Source of the DNA: Desulfamplus sp.
GTDB taxonomy: Bacteria > Desulfobacterota > Desulfobacteria > Desulfobacterales > Desulfobacteraceae
Direction of reading: 5' to 3'
Length of the DNA stretch: 64,000 nt
Assembly (NCBI GenBank): GCA_015232455.1
Contig: JADFZQ010000003.1
Coordinates: 231,279-295,278, forward strand
Shown here: one piece after another, positions 54,690-63,860 of the stretch
Layout: every line of letters begins with the position of its first letter
Numbering within the stretch: the stretch's first letter is position 1
The notes under the pieces: model-generated
Database searches by the model: none
The model's input: only the letters and a program-made list of their open reading frames with translations
Told to the model about the DNA's origin: nothing
Made by a program: the position numbers and the translations under genes

Positions 54690-55685
54690 ATGACACAACT
54701 CTATAGAAATACAATGATGCAAAACGATAGGCATAAAGTGCTGATTGTAGATGATGCAATTGACAATATTAAGATATGTGTCAATTTATTAAGCAAAGAG
54801 TATGACACTTTTTTTGCTAAAGATGGAAAAAAAGCACTTGAAATAGTTTATGAGAACAGACCAGATATTATTCTGCTTGACATCGTGATGCCTGAAATGG
54901 ATGGCTATGAAGTTTGTAGGCAACTCAAAAGCGATAGCAAAGTATCAGATATTCCTGTAGTTTTTATATCTTCAAAAAATCAGGTAGAAGATGAGACAAA
55001 AGGACTTGATCTTGGAGCTGTAGATTATATAACAAAACCGATAAGCCCTCCTATTTTAAAAGCAAGAATAAGAAATCACCTTAAACTTAGTCATGCTATG
55101 CAAGAGATAAAACTTCTTTATAGCATGGCATTAGATGCAAGCCCTCTTACTGGACTTCCGGGCAATAACAGTATTGCAAAAAGGATAGAGTCAGCACTAC
55201 AAAATAATGAACAGATGTGTGTAGTTTATTCTGATCTTGATAACTTTAAAGCCTTTAATGATAAATATGGATTTGCAAAAGGAGATCAGGTTATTCTCTT
55301 TAATGGCTATGTTATGCAGATGGCTTTAAAAGCAAATGCAGCTTCTAATAGTTTTATTGGACATATTGGCGGAGACGATTTTGTAATGGTTGTTCCTATA
55401 GATAAGCTCCAAGATGTTATACAGAGCGTTATCTTTATGTTTGATGATGGTGTTATAAAATTTTACACACCTGAAGATGCTGAGAGAAGGAGCATACTCT
55501 CTTTTAATCGTCAAGGAGAACAACAGACATTTCCTATTATCTCAATAAGTATGGCAGGTGTTGACTTAACTTCTTCAAGATATAACAAATACATTGAAGT
55601 AAATGATGCCTGTTCTGAAACTAAGAAAAAGGCAAAAGCTATTGAGGGTAGTAGTTTTGTTATGGATAAGCGTGGAGTTGTTTAA
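54690..55685 (+). CDS. response regulator with GGDEF domain (diguanylate cyclase-like)
   Basis: This 331-residue protein has a receiver domain (about 17-133, Asp in IILLDIVMPEMDG) and a GGDEF-like domain (about 150-325). The signature reads GGDDF, with SDLDNFKAFNDKYGFAKGD before it. In diguanylate cyclases Asp replaces Glu in some active enzymes, so it may make cyclic di-GMP, but activity is not certain. The last segment near 265-330 is shorter than usual. It stands alone on the plus strand, divergent from purH. A RxxD inhibition site was not clear. Confidence 0.85.
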   Translation: MTQLYRNTMMQNDRHKVLIVDDAIDNIKICVNLLSKEYDTFFAKDGKKALEIVYENRPDIILLDIVMPEMDGYEVCRQLKSDSKVSDIPVVFISSKNQVEDETKGLDLGAVDYITKPISPPILKARIRNHLKLSHAMQEIKLLYSMALDASPLTGLPGNNSIAKRIESALQNNEQMCVVYSDLDNFKAFNDKYGFAKGDQVILFNGYVMQMALKANAASNSFIGHIGGDDFVMVVPIDKLQDVIQSVIFMFDDGVIKFYTPEDAERRSILSFNRQGEQQTFPIISISMAGVDLTSSRYNKYIEVNDACSETKKKAKAIEGSSFVMDKRGVV

Positions 55686-55691
55686 AGATTT

Positions 55692-55768
55692 TGCCCCTCC
55701 CCGTTCTCCCCAAGGGGATCGAGTATTTATCCCCCCTCTCCATTTGGGTAGGGGGCAGGAGTGGGGCA
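55692..55768. repeat. GC-rich hairpin repeat between the GGDEF and hisD genes
   Basis: TGCCCC and GGGGCA ends bound a 77-base element with internal hairpins (CCCC-AA-GGGG, and CCCCCCT with AGGGGG). Its base content is much higher in G and C than the surroundings. It may be a terminator with a repeat origin. Confidence 0.6.
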
Positions 55769-55845
55769 TAGGAATTGCCAATTTATTTATCTGTAATACT
55801 ATAGTATGGAGTTGTTTTAAGAAAAATTTAAGGGAACATAAGATA

Positions 55846-57144
55846 ATGAAAATATTTACCTATCCATCTGAAGCAGGTGAAGAGCGAGTAAACGAGATTA
55901 TCCAAAGAGGGCTTGGCTTTTCAGATGATGATTATAAAAATGTTTGTGCATATATTGATGATGTAAGAAATCGTGGAGATAAAGCTGTTGTTGAATATAC
56001 AAACAAATTTGACTCTAATATTGTTACAGAGGAGAATCTACAAGTTACTCATCAAGAGTTTGAGCAGGCAGAAAAAGAGGTAGGCTCAACATTTTTACAA
56101 GCTCTTGAGCGGGCAGTGGATCAGCTAAAAATATTCCATGAAAAACAGAAGAGAAATTCGTGGATAGATACACCTCGTGATGGAGTTATGGTTGGACAAC
56201 TTGTTCGACCTGTAGATGCTGCTGGAATTTATGCACCAGGTGCAAAAGGTGGAAAAACCCCTTTAGTTTCATCAGTTTTGATGGGAGCTATCCCTGCAAA
56301 AGTTGCTGGTGTTGAATCAATAACCCTTATGACACCACCTATGGAAGATGGAACGATTAATCCTAATATGCTTGTAGCAGCTAAAAAAGTTGGAATTGAC
56401 AAGGTTTTTAAAGCTGGAAGTGCATGGGCTATCGCAGCACTTGCTTATGGGACAAAAAAGATTCCAAAAGTTGATGTTATTGTAGGACCTGGCAATCTCT
56501 ATGTAACGCTTGCAAAAAAAATAGTCTCTGGAGTTGTGGGAATTGATATGATTGCCGGACCAAGCGAAATACTTATAATTGCAGATAAAGATGCTAACCC
56601 TCAATTTCTTGCAGCAGACCTTTTATCTCAAGCAGAGCATGATGTTATGGCATCTGCTATTTTACTTACAGATTCAGAAACTCTTGCTAATGAGACATCA
56701 AAGGCACTAATAGGTCAGCTTAAAGTTTTACCAAGAAAAGATATTGCAGAAAAATCTATAAATGATTTTGGTTCAATAATGGTTGTTCCTGATATTGCAA
56801 CAGCAATTGCCCTTTCAAATCGTCTTGCCCCAGAGCATCTTGAATTGGTTGTAAAAGAGCCGTTTGAGTATATTGGACGTATTAAAAATGCAGGGGCTAT
56901 TTTTGTTGGACCATATACTCCTGAGCCTGTTGGGGATTATATTGCAGGTCCTAATCATGTTTTGCCAACTGCTGGAACAGCTCGTTTTTCATCATCACTT
57001 TCAGTTGATAACTTTATAAAAAAGACAAGCCTTATAAATTATTCACAATCTGCATTTGAGAAAGAGGCACAAGATATTATAGCCCTTGCAGATATTGAAG
57101 GGCTTGCTGCTCATGCCAATTCGATAAAAGTAAGAATGAGTTGA
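55846..57144 (+). CDS. hisD: histidinol dehydrogenase
   Basis: This 432-residue enzyme oxidises histidinol to histidine with NAD and zinc. The start is ATG at 55846 (MKIFTYPSEAG), after an AAGGG site; the open frame extends upstream through the GC-rich repeat, which is not coding. Marks are VGPGNLYVTLAKK, GIDMIAGPSEILIIAD, LSQAEHDVMA (zinc His) and NRLAPEHLEL, with GAIFVGPYTPEPVGDYIAGPNHVLPT. No other his genes are adjacent. Confidence 0.95.
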   Translation: MKIFTYPSEAGEERVNEIIQRGLGFSDDDYKNVCAYIDDVRNRGDKAVVEYTNKFDSNIVTEENLQVTHQEFEQAEKEVGSTFLQALERAVDQLKIFHEKQKRNSWIDTPRDGVMVGQLVRPVDAAGIYAPGAKGGKTPLVSSVLMGAIPAKVAGVESITLMTPPMEDGTINPNMLVAAKKVGIDKVFKAGSAWAIAALAYGTKKIPKVDVIVGPGNLYVTLAKKIVSGVVGIDMIAGPSEILIIADKDANPQFLAADLLSQAEHDVMASAILLTDSETLANETSKALIGQLKVLPRKDIAEKSINDFGSIMVVPDIATAIALSNRLAPEHLELVVKEPFEYIGRIKNAGAIFVGPYTPEPVGDYIAGPNHVLPTAGTARFSSSLSVDNFIKKTSLINYSQSAFEKEAQDIIALADIEGLAAHANSIKVRMS

Positions 57145-57188
57145 TACTTAATTTGTAACTTTATAGTTGATTGCGGTGATGATTTATA

Positions 57189-57401
57189 TTACTGATTACA
57201 GTAAGGATTTTGTTCGCTGCAATCAGGACACTCCCAAGTGATACCATTACAGGTCATTCCCCATTGGTTTTCATACATGCAGGTTTGGCATATTGAGAAA
57301 CCGCATTTGCAATTCCAGCAAAATGAAAACTCTTTGCCACAGCAGTGGCAATTTTTTATCCTCTTTTTGCGTCTATTCTCTTTACGTTCGTTTGTATTCA
57401 T
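57189..57401 (-). CDS. small cysteine-rich zinc-ribbon protein
   Basis: This 70-residue protein starts at MNTNERKENRRKKR (57401), seven bases after GGGAG; a frame from 57497 runs through a palindrome and is not likely coding. It contains 12 cysteines, mostly in CxxC pairs (CHCCGKEF, FCWNCKCGF, ICQTCM, ECPDC), with a WGMTCNGITW segment between. This fits two or three zinc-binding knuckles. I have no firm function; similar small proteins seem conserved in related bacteria. It faces away from polA across a shared 33-base palindrome. Confidence 0.72.
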   Translation of the reverse strand: MNTNERKENRRKKRIKNCHCCGKEFSFCWNCKCGFSICQTCMYENQWGMTCNGITWECPDCSEQNPYCNQ

Positions 57402-57468
57402 AAATAGTCTCCCTTGAACTGTTTTTTTGCAATGAACTCTCTTTTGATAATAAAATATTCCATTTATG

Positions 57469-57501
57469 AGATTTGACAATCTTTTAAAAGTTGTCAAATC
57501 T
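57469..57501. repeat. 33-base palindrome, copy 2
   Basis: It differs from the copy at 40141-40173 only by a two-base change in the left arm. It lies between the zinc-ribbon gene and polA, which are divergent, and ends 28 bases before the polA start. Confidence 0.75.
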
Positions 57502-57528
57502 TCAATGAGCGACTGGAGATGTTTAAAA

Positions 57529-60500
57529 ATGAAAAAACCTAAGATTTACCTTATTGATGGAAGTGCATATATATATCGTGCATTTCACGCAATACCCCAC
57601 CTTTCTAACTCAAAAGGATTACCAACAAACGCCGCATTTGGCGTAACAACAATGCTTTTAAAACTTATAAAAGAGCATCAACCTGTTTATGCTGCTATCT
57701 TTTTTGATGTTAAAGGTGAAACATTTCGCCATAAACTTTACGAGCAGTATAAAGCAAATCGCTCAGCCATGCCAGACGAACTTATACAGCAAATTCCATA
57801 TATTAAAGAGATAGTTAAAGCCTTTAATATTCCAATTATTGAAAAAGAGGGTTTTGAGGCAGACGATCTTATTGGAACGTATTCGCGAATAGCAAAAGAG
57901 TATGGCTGGGATATTGTAATAGTTACTGGCGATAAGGATTTTATGCAGCTTGTGAATGATAACTGTGTGATATGGGATCCTATGAAAGATAAGGTTATCA
58001 ATAGAGATGTTATTAAAAATGAGTTTCAAATAGAACCTGAGCAAGTTATTGATATGTTTGGACTTGCTGGAGATTCATCAGACAATGTTCCGGGAGTTCA
58101 GGGAGTTGGTCCTAAAACCGCGATAAAACTTATATCTGAATTTGGCTCTATACAGGCTATTTATGATGCTATTAATGCAAATCAAATTGAGTCTGACAAT
58201 AGAAATAAAGTTGAATCTGACAATACAAATAGAGTTGAGTCTAAAAAGAGTAACTCCACCAATCAACATAGCAGCTCAATTATTGAAAAGGTAAAATCTC
58301 TTAAATCAAAAAAATCACTTTATAAAAACTTAACTGAAAATAGAGAAATGGCTTTATTAAGCCGCAGTTTAGTAACTATTAACCAATTTGTAGATGTTAG
58401 CAAATTTTATGATATTATAAATTTAGAACTTAAACCTTATGATAATCAAAAATTAACTGAAATTTTTAAAAAACTTGAATTTAGAAAATTACATCAAGAG
58501 TTTTTTGAGGCAAATAAAGAGCAAATAGAAGTTAAAAAAGATTATATATGCCTGACAGATATAAGAGATATTGAGAATCTTGTAAAAGAGATTGTCAAAC
58601 TTCAAGAAATTTGTAGGGTTGATGAAATTGGTAGCTCCAATAAAATTGATGCTCTTTATAATACAGAAAATAGCCTTGAAAATAAAAAAAATGGTGATTT
58701 TATATTTGCAATTGACACTGAGACCACCTCAGTTAACCCAATGTTAGCAGAGCTTGTTGGAATTTCAATCTCATTTAAACCTCATCAAGCATTTTATATT
58801 CCAGTTGGGCATTTAAACCCAAGCAGCTCTACACCAGATTTATTTGGTCAAAGTATAAAGCCAGAAAAAGAGTTTGTGCAGCCAAACAAAGAAGCTGTGC
58901 TAAATATCCTAAAGCCTATTTTAGAAAATCCATTAATTGAGAAGGTTGGACAGAATATAAAGTATGATTACATAGTTTTTGCTAAGAATGGTATCTATAT
59001 GCAAGGAATAGTATTTGATACCATGATAGCGTCATACTTGCTCAATCCGTCAGGTAGAGGACATGGGCTTGATCAGATCGCCCTTGATTTATTAGGACAT
59101 AAAAACATCACATACAAAGAGGTTACAACCCCAAATTTTCAATCAGATCAAAGCGATTTAATCCAAACTGATTCTAAACAAGCTGATTTAAAAAAAAGAG
59201 AATCAGGCAAAAGTCGAGCTAAACAGCTTATTTTTAATGAAGTATCTATTGAAAAAGCTACAGATTATGCGTGTGAAGATGCTGACATTACATTGCTTGC
59301 ATACAATATTCTAAGAAAAAAGATTGATGAGAACTACCTTGATAATCTTATGCAAACCATTGAGATGCCACTTATTCCTGTGCTTGCAAATATGGAGATG
59401 AACGGCATAAAAGTAGATAGAGAAAAATTACAAACGCTGTCAAAAGGATTTGAGCAAGAACTTGAGAAGATTGAAAAAGAGATATTTGAGATTGCAGGTG
59501 AAACTTTTAATATAAATTCATCGCAGCAGTTGGGATATATCTTGTTTGAAAAACTAAAACTACCAACTCAGAAAAAGACAAAAAAAAAGAGTGGCTACTC
59601 AACTGATATTGCTGTTTTAACAGAGCTTGCAACCCAACATGCTTTGCCAGAGATGGTCTTACGATACCGCTCAATTGGTAAGTTAAAATCTACCTATACA
59701 GATGCTTTGCAAGAGCTTATCCACCCTCAAACAGGAAGGATTCATACATCATTTAATCAAGCAATAACAGCAACTGGTCGATTAAGCAGCTCAGACCCAA
59801 ATCTCCAGAATATCCCAATCAGAACAGAAGAAGGCAGACGAATAAGAGAGGCTTTTATTCCTGAAAAAGGGTGCAAAATTGTCTCTGCTGACTACTCTCA
59901 AATTGAGCTTCGTATCCTTGCACATTTTGCAGATGATAAGATATTAATTGATGCTTTTCAAAATGATGAAGATATACATGCAAGAACTGCTGCAGAAGTT
60001 TTTAATGCAATACCAGAATTGATTGACGATGAGCTAAGGCGTCAGGCAAAGGCGATTAATTTTGGCATTGTTTATGGAATGGGGGCGTTTAAACTGTCAA
60101 ACGAACTCTCTATAAGCAGAAAGATGGCTCAAACTTATATTGATAACTATTTTTCAAGATATTCAGGCGTAAAGCGATATATTGATAATACTATTGAAAA
60201 AGCAAAAGAGAGTGGTGAAGTGATAACCATCTTTGGAAGAAAACGAAGACTTGATGATATACACTCTTCAAATGCAAATATTAGGGGAGTTGCCGAAAGA
60301 ATGGCAATTAATACTCCTATTCAAGGGAGTGCAGCAGATATTATAAAACTTGCAATGATTAAGATGGATAAGGCACTAAAAGAGAACATACTAAATAATG
60401 GAAAAAAGATGGCTGCAAAAATGCTTTTATCTGTCCATGATGAAATCTTGTTTGAAGTACCAGAAGATGAGTTAGAAGAGCTTAAAATAGTTGCAAAAGA

Positions 60501-60600
60501 GGTAATGGAGAGTGTTAGAGTTGTAGAGGGTATGTTTGAACTAAAAGTCCCTTTGAAGGTCAATATTGATTCAGGAGATAATTGGGCTAAGGCACATTGA
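57529..60600 (+). CDS. polA: DNA polymerase I
   Basis: This 1023-residue enzyme starts at MKKPKIYLIDG (57529) after GGAG; the frame reaches back to 57466 through the palindrome. Domain order is 5'-3' exonuclease (about 1-300, with DKDFMQL and GVGPKTA), 3'-5' exonuclease (about 390-600, with FAIDTETTS holding Asp396 and Glu398) and polymerase (about 650-1020, with DYSQIELR, RRQAKAINFGIVYGM and SVHDEILFEVP). All catalytic motifs look intact, so it should proofread. Two inserts are unusual: three octapeptide repeats (xVESDNxN) at residues 219-242 in the exonuclease linker, and a Gln/Ser/Asp/Lys-rich stretch near 555-578. Most bacterial PolA proteins are 880-930 residues. Confidence 0.97.
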   Translation: MKKPKIYLIDGSAYIYRAFHAIPHLSNSKGLPTNAAFGVTTMLLKLIKEHQPVYAAIFFDVKGETFRHKLYEQYKANRSAMPDELIQQIPYIKEIVKAFNIPIIEKEGFEADDLIGTYSRIAKEYGWDIVIVTGDKDFMQLVNDNCVIWDPMKDKVINRDVIKNEFQIEPEQVIDMFGLAGDSSDNVPGVQGVGPKTAIKLISEFGSIQAIYDAINANQIESDNRNKVESDNTNRVESKKSNSTNQHSSSIIEKVKSLKSKKSLYKNLTENREMALLSRSLVTINQFVDVSKFYDIINLELKPYDNQKLTEIFKKLEFRKLHQEFFEANKEQIEVKKDYICLTDIRDIENLVKEIVKLQEICRVDEIGSSNKIDALYNTENSLENKKNGDFIFAIDTETTSVNPMLAELVGISISFKPHQAFYIPVGHLNPSSSTPDLFGQSIKPEKEFVQPNKEAVLNILKPILENPLIEKVGQNIKYDYIVFAKNGIYMQGIVFDTMIASYLLNPSGRGHGLDQIALDLLGHKNITYKEVTTPNFQSDQSDLIQTDSKQADLKKRESGKSRAKQLIFNEVSIEKATDYACEDADITLLAYNILRKKIDENYLDNLMQTIEMPLIPVLANMEMNGIKVDREKLQTLSKGFEQELEKIEKEIFEIAGETFNINSSQQLGYILFEKLKLPTQKKTKKKSGYSTDIAVLTELATQHALPEMVLRYRSIGKLKSTYTDALQELIHPQTGRIHTSFNQAITATGRLSSSDPNLQNIPIRTEEGRRIREAFIPEKGCKIVSADYSQIELRILAHFADDKILIDAFQNDEDIHARTAAEVFNAIPELIDDELRRQAKAINFGIVYGMGAFKLSNELSISRKMAQTYIDNYFSRYSGVKRYIDNTIEKAKESGEVITIFGRKRRLDDIHSSNANIRGVAERMAINTPIQGSAADIIKLAMIKMDKALKENILNNGKKMAAKMLLSVHDEILFEVPEDELEELKIVAKEVMESVRVVEGMFELKVPLKVNIDSGDNWAKAH

Positions 60601-60634
60601 TCGTTTACTACAGACTCTTTTGTTAAAAAAATAA

Positions 60635-60680
60635 AATAATCTATATAGCCTGTTCAAATATTTAGGCTGTATAGATTATT
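60635..60680. terminator. bidirectional terminator between polA and the small regulator gene
   Basis: AATAATCTATATAGCCT pairs with AGGCTGTATAGATTATT (one G-U) across 12 bases, and T-rich sequence follows on the plus strand. It lies between genes that run towards each other and overlaps the last codons of the small gene. Confidence 0.75.
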
Positions 60681-60876
60681 TTGAATCCTTTTTATTAGAA
60701 CCTGATTTTTCAATTAATTCCGAGTCTGTCTCATGTGCTTTAACAGTCTCATTAATGGTAGCATAAATATCTCTAAACGACTCATGGATACTTGACGGAG
60801 ATAAACGCCCCATTTCAATGAATTTGACCACAATCTCTTTAGTTGCTTTTAGTATATTTTCGTCTATTGCTTTCAT
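60676..60876 (-). CDS. small MucR-like or hypothetical protein
   Basis: This 66-residue protein is mostly helical in its first half: a KEIVVKFIEMGRLSPSSI segment and FRDIYATINETV. This recalls the N-terminal part of MucR-type regulators, but the zinc finger is absent. The tail is charged (Lys, Glu, Asp). A GAGGA site lies eight bases before the ATG. Function is unknown. Confidence 0.5.
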   Translation of the reverse strand: MKAIDENILKATKEIVVKFIEMGRLSPSSIHESFRDIYATINETVKAHETDSELIEKSGSNKKDSK

Positions 60877-60956
60877 AATGTGGTCCTCATATCAAAGAAT
60901 ATGATTGAGGTCAACTGTTCAACAGCTTAAATTTAAAGTTTGATTGTGATGCAAAA

Positions 60957-60985
60957 ATTTGTTTTTTATTAGATTTTAGTATAAT
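60957..60985 (+). promoter_or_regulatory. possible promoter of the hybrid sensor kinase gene
   Basis: TATAAT (60980-60985) is a perfect -10 box. The -35 region is poor (TTTGTT at 60958-60963, 16 bases away, is best). The gene starts about 90 bases downstream. Confidence 0.35.
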
Positions 60986-61076
60986 TACAGTCAACGTTAG
61001 TGGATTCTTTAGAGTTTAGCCGTGCAATTTCTCGCTTTGGCTTAATTATTACGAGAATAGAGATATGGAGGTTATT

Positions 61077-63860
61077 TTGCCAACTGTAAAAAAATACTTA
61101 CATAAATATATCTTATTGCTTTTTATTTTTGCGGGATTTATGTTCATTCTAATTCCTCCAAAGAGTTTTGCAGATAAAAAAGTAAGTATTAACGAAAACA
61201 TTGTTCCCTCTAAAACCAACCCTGAATCGCAACTTGTAAATAATAAAATAAAGGTTGGAATATATAATTTCAATCCCCTTATCTTTGTAGATGAAACAGG
61301 AAAAGCAAGCGGGCTTTTTCCTGAAATTCTTAACTATATTGCTGAAAAAGAAGATTGGGAGATTATTTATATACCGGGATCATGGAGTGACTCTTTAGAA
61401 CGAGTAGAAAAAGGTGAAATTGATCTATCAATTTGCATTGCCCACACCCCAGAAAGAGAGGCAAAGTTAGATTTTACCAAAGATTATTTGATTTTAGATT
61501 GGGCATCAGTATTTAAACAAAAAGGTAGCAATATTCAGACAATTTTTGACCTTCAAGATAAAACAGTTAGCGTTCTTAAAAGCGGCGTAACAACAGACTC
61601 ATTCAAAAGAGTGCTTAGCCAATTTGGCATTATCTGCAACATAATTGAGAAAAATGAAAATATTGAAAATCTTAAAGCTGTTCATCAAAAAGAGGCTGAT
61701 GCTGGAGTTTGCCCTAATATTTATGGCACAATGGTGGAAGGTAATTACAACATTGAAAGAACATCAATTGTATTTGCCCCGATACAACTTGGATTTGCAA
61801 CAAAAAAAGGTAGTAATCATAAAGTCCTGTCTGCACTAAACATACATATTCAGGAGATGAAAGCAGATAAAGAGTCTGTTTACTATGAACTTCGCAACAA
61901 GTGGATTGGTGCTTATAGTAAAGATAAAATATTCTTGGCAAAATGGGTAGTGCCTATTCTGGTAATTGTTATCTTTTTACTTCTAATATTAGTTATTTTT
62001 AATATTGCATTGAAAGAAAAAGTAAAGTTAAAAACATCAGAGTTGCTTAATATAAATGATGTTTTAAAACTTTCAGAAGAGAGTTACCGTATTTTGTTTG
62101 AACAGGCTATGCAAGATATTACTGAACGCAAACTTGCAGAAGCAGCATTAAGACACAGCGAAGAAAAATTTAAAGTAGTATTTGAACAAGCTCCAGTTGG
62201 TATTGTAATTACAAATAGTAAAGGGGTTATAGTAGATTGTAATAGATATTTTGCAGATATTTTTGGAGCAACGCCAGAGCAATATTGTGGAATGGATCTA
62301 TTAGAAAAATTGCCAGAAGGTGGGGTAAAACAGAATCTAATAAGTTCTCTTAAGGACTATCAAATTCACCATTACAATGGTCATTATGTTTCAGTTTTAA
62401 CGGGTAGAAAGCTATATCTAAATATTACAAGCCAAAAAGTTATCTCTGACTTGGTTATTACCATAATTATTGATATGACTAAATACAATGAGGCTGAAGA
62501 GGAGAACCAAAGGCTTCAGTATCAATTAATTCAGGCACAAAAAATGGAGTCAATTGGGCGTTTAGCAGGAGGAGTTGCCCATGATTTCAATAACATGCTT
62601 GGGGTTATTATTGGTCATGTTGAGATACTATTAGATGGTGTTGATGAAAAAGAGCCTATGTATAAAGGGCTTGTTGCGGTCAATAAAGCTGCTAATCGTT
62701 CTGCCAACTTAACTAAACAGCTCCTTGCCTTTGCAAGAAAACAGACTGTTAATCCTCAGGTAATTGATTTAAACAGTGCTGTTGGAGGTATGCTCTCAAT
62801 GGTTGAACGGCTAATTGGGGAAGATATGAATCTTGTGTGGATAGGAGGTGAAAATGGAGGATACGTTAAGATTGACCCAGCCCAAATAGATCAGATAGTT
62901 GTAAACCTCTGTATAAATGCACGAGATGCGATCTTGGAGAAATATAGTAGTCGCCAAATAGGCGATATTGAGATAACAGAGACTAAACAAATAGAAAATG
63001 AAACAAAAGGTGAAATTACAATTGAAACAAGTATCGTAACCTTTGATGAGGCTTATTGTCTTAATCATGTTGAAGCACTGCCAGGCTCCTATGTTATGCT
63101 CGCTGTTAGCGATAATGGTTGTGGCATTAATAAAGATAGGCTTTCAATGATTTTTGATCCTTTTTTTACAACCAAAGATATAGATAGAGGAACTGGACTT
63201 GGTCTTGCGTCAGTCTATGGTATTGTTAAGCAAAACAACGGTTTTATAAATGTTTACAGTGAAGTAAATGAAGGTAGTACATTTAGAATATACCTACCAA
63301 AACATGATAAGAAACGCTCTATTAGCTCTTATAACACTCATAGCCAAGATATTGATTTTAAAGAGAGTAAAGATAACGATTATAGAAACATAACATCAGA
63401 TAATAGTTCTGAATCATTAGAAGATGTAGAGTTATTAGCTCAAAACGAGGAAGCATCAATTAAAACTGATGAGTCAGAAATAGTTTACGGGTCAGAGACA
63501 ATATTGTTTGTAGAAGATGAAGCGTGGCTTTTAGAGCTTGGAGATACAATGCTCAAAAGGCTTGGCTACAAAGTTCTTATCGCAGCTACCCCAAAAGAGG
63601 CAATTGATCTTGCATTGAACTATTTGGGGCAAATAGACCTTCTTATAACTGATGTTATTATGCCTGAAATGAATGGTCGTGAGCTTGCAAGAGAGCTTTT
63701 TAATGTTAGACCTAATATGAAATCTCTTTTTATGTCAGGCTATACTGCAAATGTTATTGCTCATCATGGTGTTTTAGAGCAAGGCGTCTATTTTATCCAA
63801 AAACCATTTTCAATACAGGAGTTATCAGGCAAAATAAGAGAAATTCTTGATATACTCTGA
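61077..63860 (+). CDS. hybrid sensor kinase with periplasmic solute-binding domain
   Basis: This protein of about 927 residues starts at TTG (61077), with GGAGG five bases upstream; the ATG at 61065 overlaps that site and is less likely. Order of parts: signal peptide (about 1-28), SBP_bac_3-type periplasmic domain (about 55-285, with GIYNFNPLIFVDETGKASGLFPE), membrane helix (about 290-315), PAS (about 365-480), dimerisation domain with His in GGVAHDFNNMLGVI, ATPase domain with NDNGCGI-type and GTGLGLASVYG motifs, and a receiver domain at the end (Asp in LLITDVIMPEMNG). It may sense an amino acid or similar ligand. The phosphoryl group may pass to the C-terminal receiver and on to another protein. 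No partner is adjacent. Confidence 0.92.
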   Translation: MPTVKKYLHKYILLLFIFAGFMFILIPPKSFADKKVSINENIVPSKTNPESQLVNNKIKVGIYNFNPLIFVDETGKASGLFPEILNYIAEKEDWEIIYIPGSWSDSLERVEKGEIDLSICIAHTPEREAKLDFTKDYLILDWASVFKQKGSNIQTIFDLQDKTVSVLKSGVTTDSFKRVLSQFGIICNIIEKNENIENLKAVHQKEADAGVCPNIYGTMVEGNYNIERTSIVFAPIQLGFATKKGSNHKVLSALNIHIQEMKADKESVYYELRNKWIGAYSKDKIFLAKWVVPILVIVIFLLLILVIFNIALKEKVKLKTSELLNINDVLKLSEESYRILFEQAMQDITERKLAEAALRHSEEKFKVVFEQAPVGIVITNSKGVIVDCNRYFADIFGATPEQYCGMDLLEKLPEGGVKQNLISSLKDYQIHHYNGHYVSVLTGRKLYLNITSQKVISDLVITIIIDMTKYNEAEEENQRLQYQLIQAQKMESIGRLAGGVAHDFNNMLGVIIGHVEILLDGVDEKEPMYKGLVAVNKAANRSANLTKQLLAFARKQTVNPQVIDLNSAVGGMLSMVERLIGEDMNLVWIGGENGGYVKIDPAQIDQIVVNLCINARDAILEKYSSRQIGDIEITETKQIENETKGEITIETSIVTFDEAYCLNHVEALPGSYVMLAVSDNGCGINKDRLSMIFDPFFTTKDIDRGTGLGLASVYGIVKQNNGFINVYSEVNEGSTFRIYLPKHDKKRSISSYNTHSQDIDFKESKDNDYRNITSDNSSESLEDVELLAQNEEASIKTDESEIVYGSETILFVEDEAWLLELGDTMLKRLGYKVLIAATPKEAIDLALNYLGQIDLLITDVIMPEMNGRELARELFNVRPNMKSLFMSGYTANVIAHHGVLEQGVYFIQKPFSIQELSGKIREILDIL

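Noticed and set aside
55603..55845. Long N-terminal extension of hisD
   Set aside because: It overlaps the end of the GGDEF gene and the GC-rich repeat; the ATG at 55846 gives the normal length and has a ribosome site.
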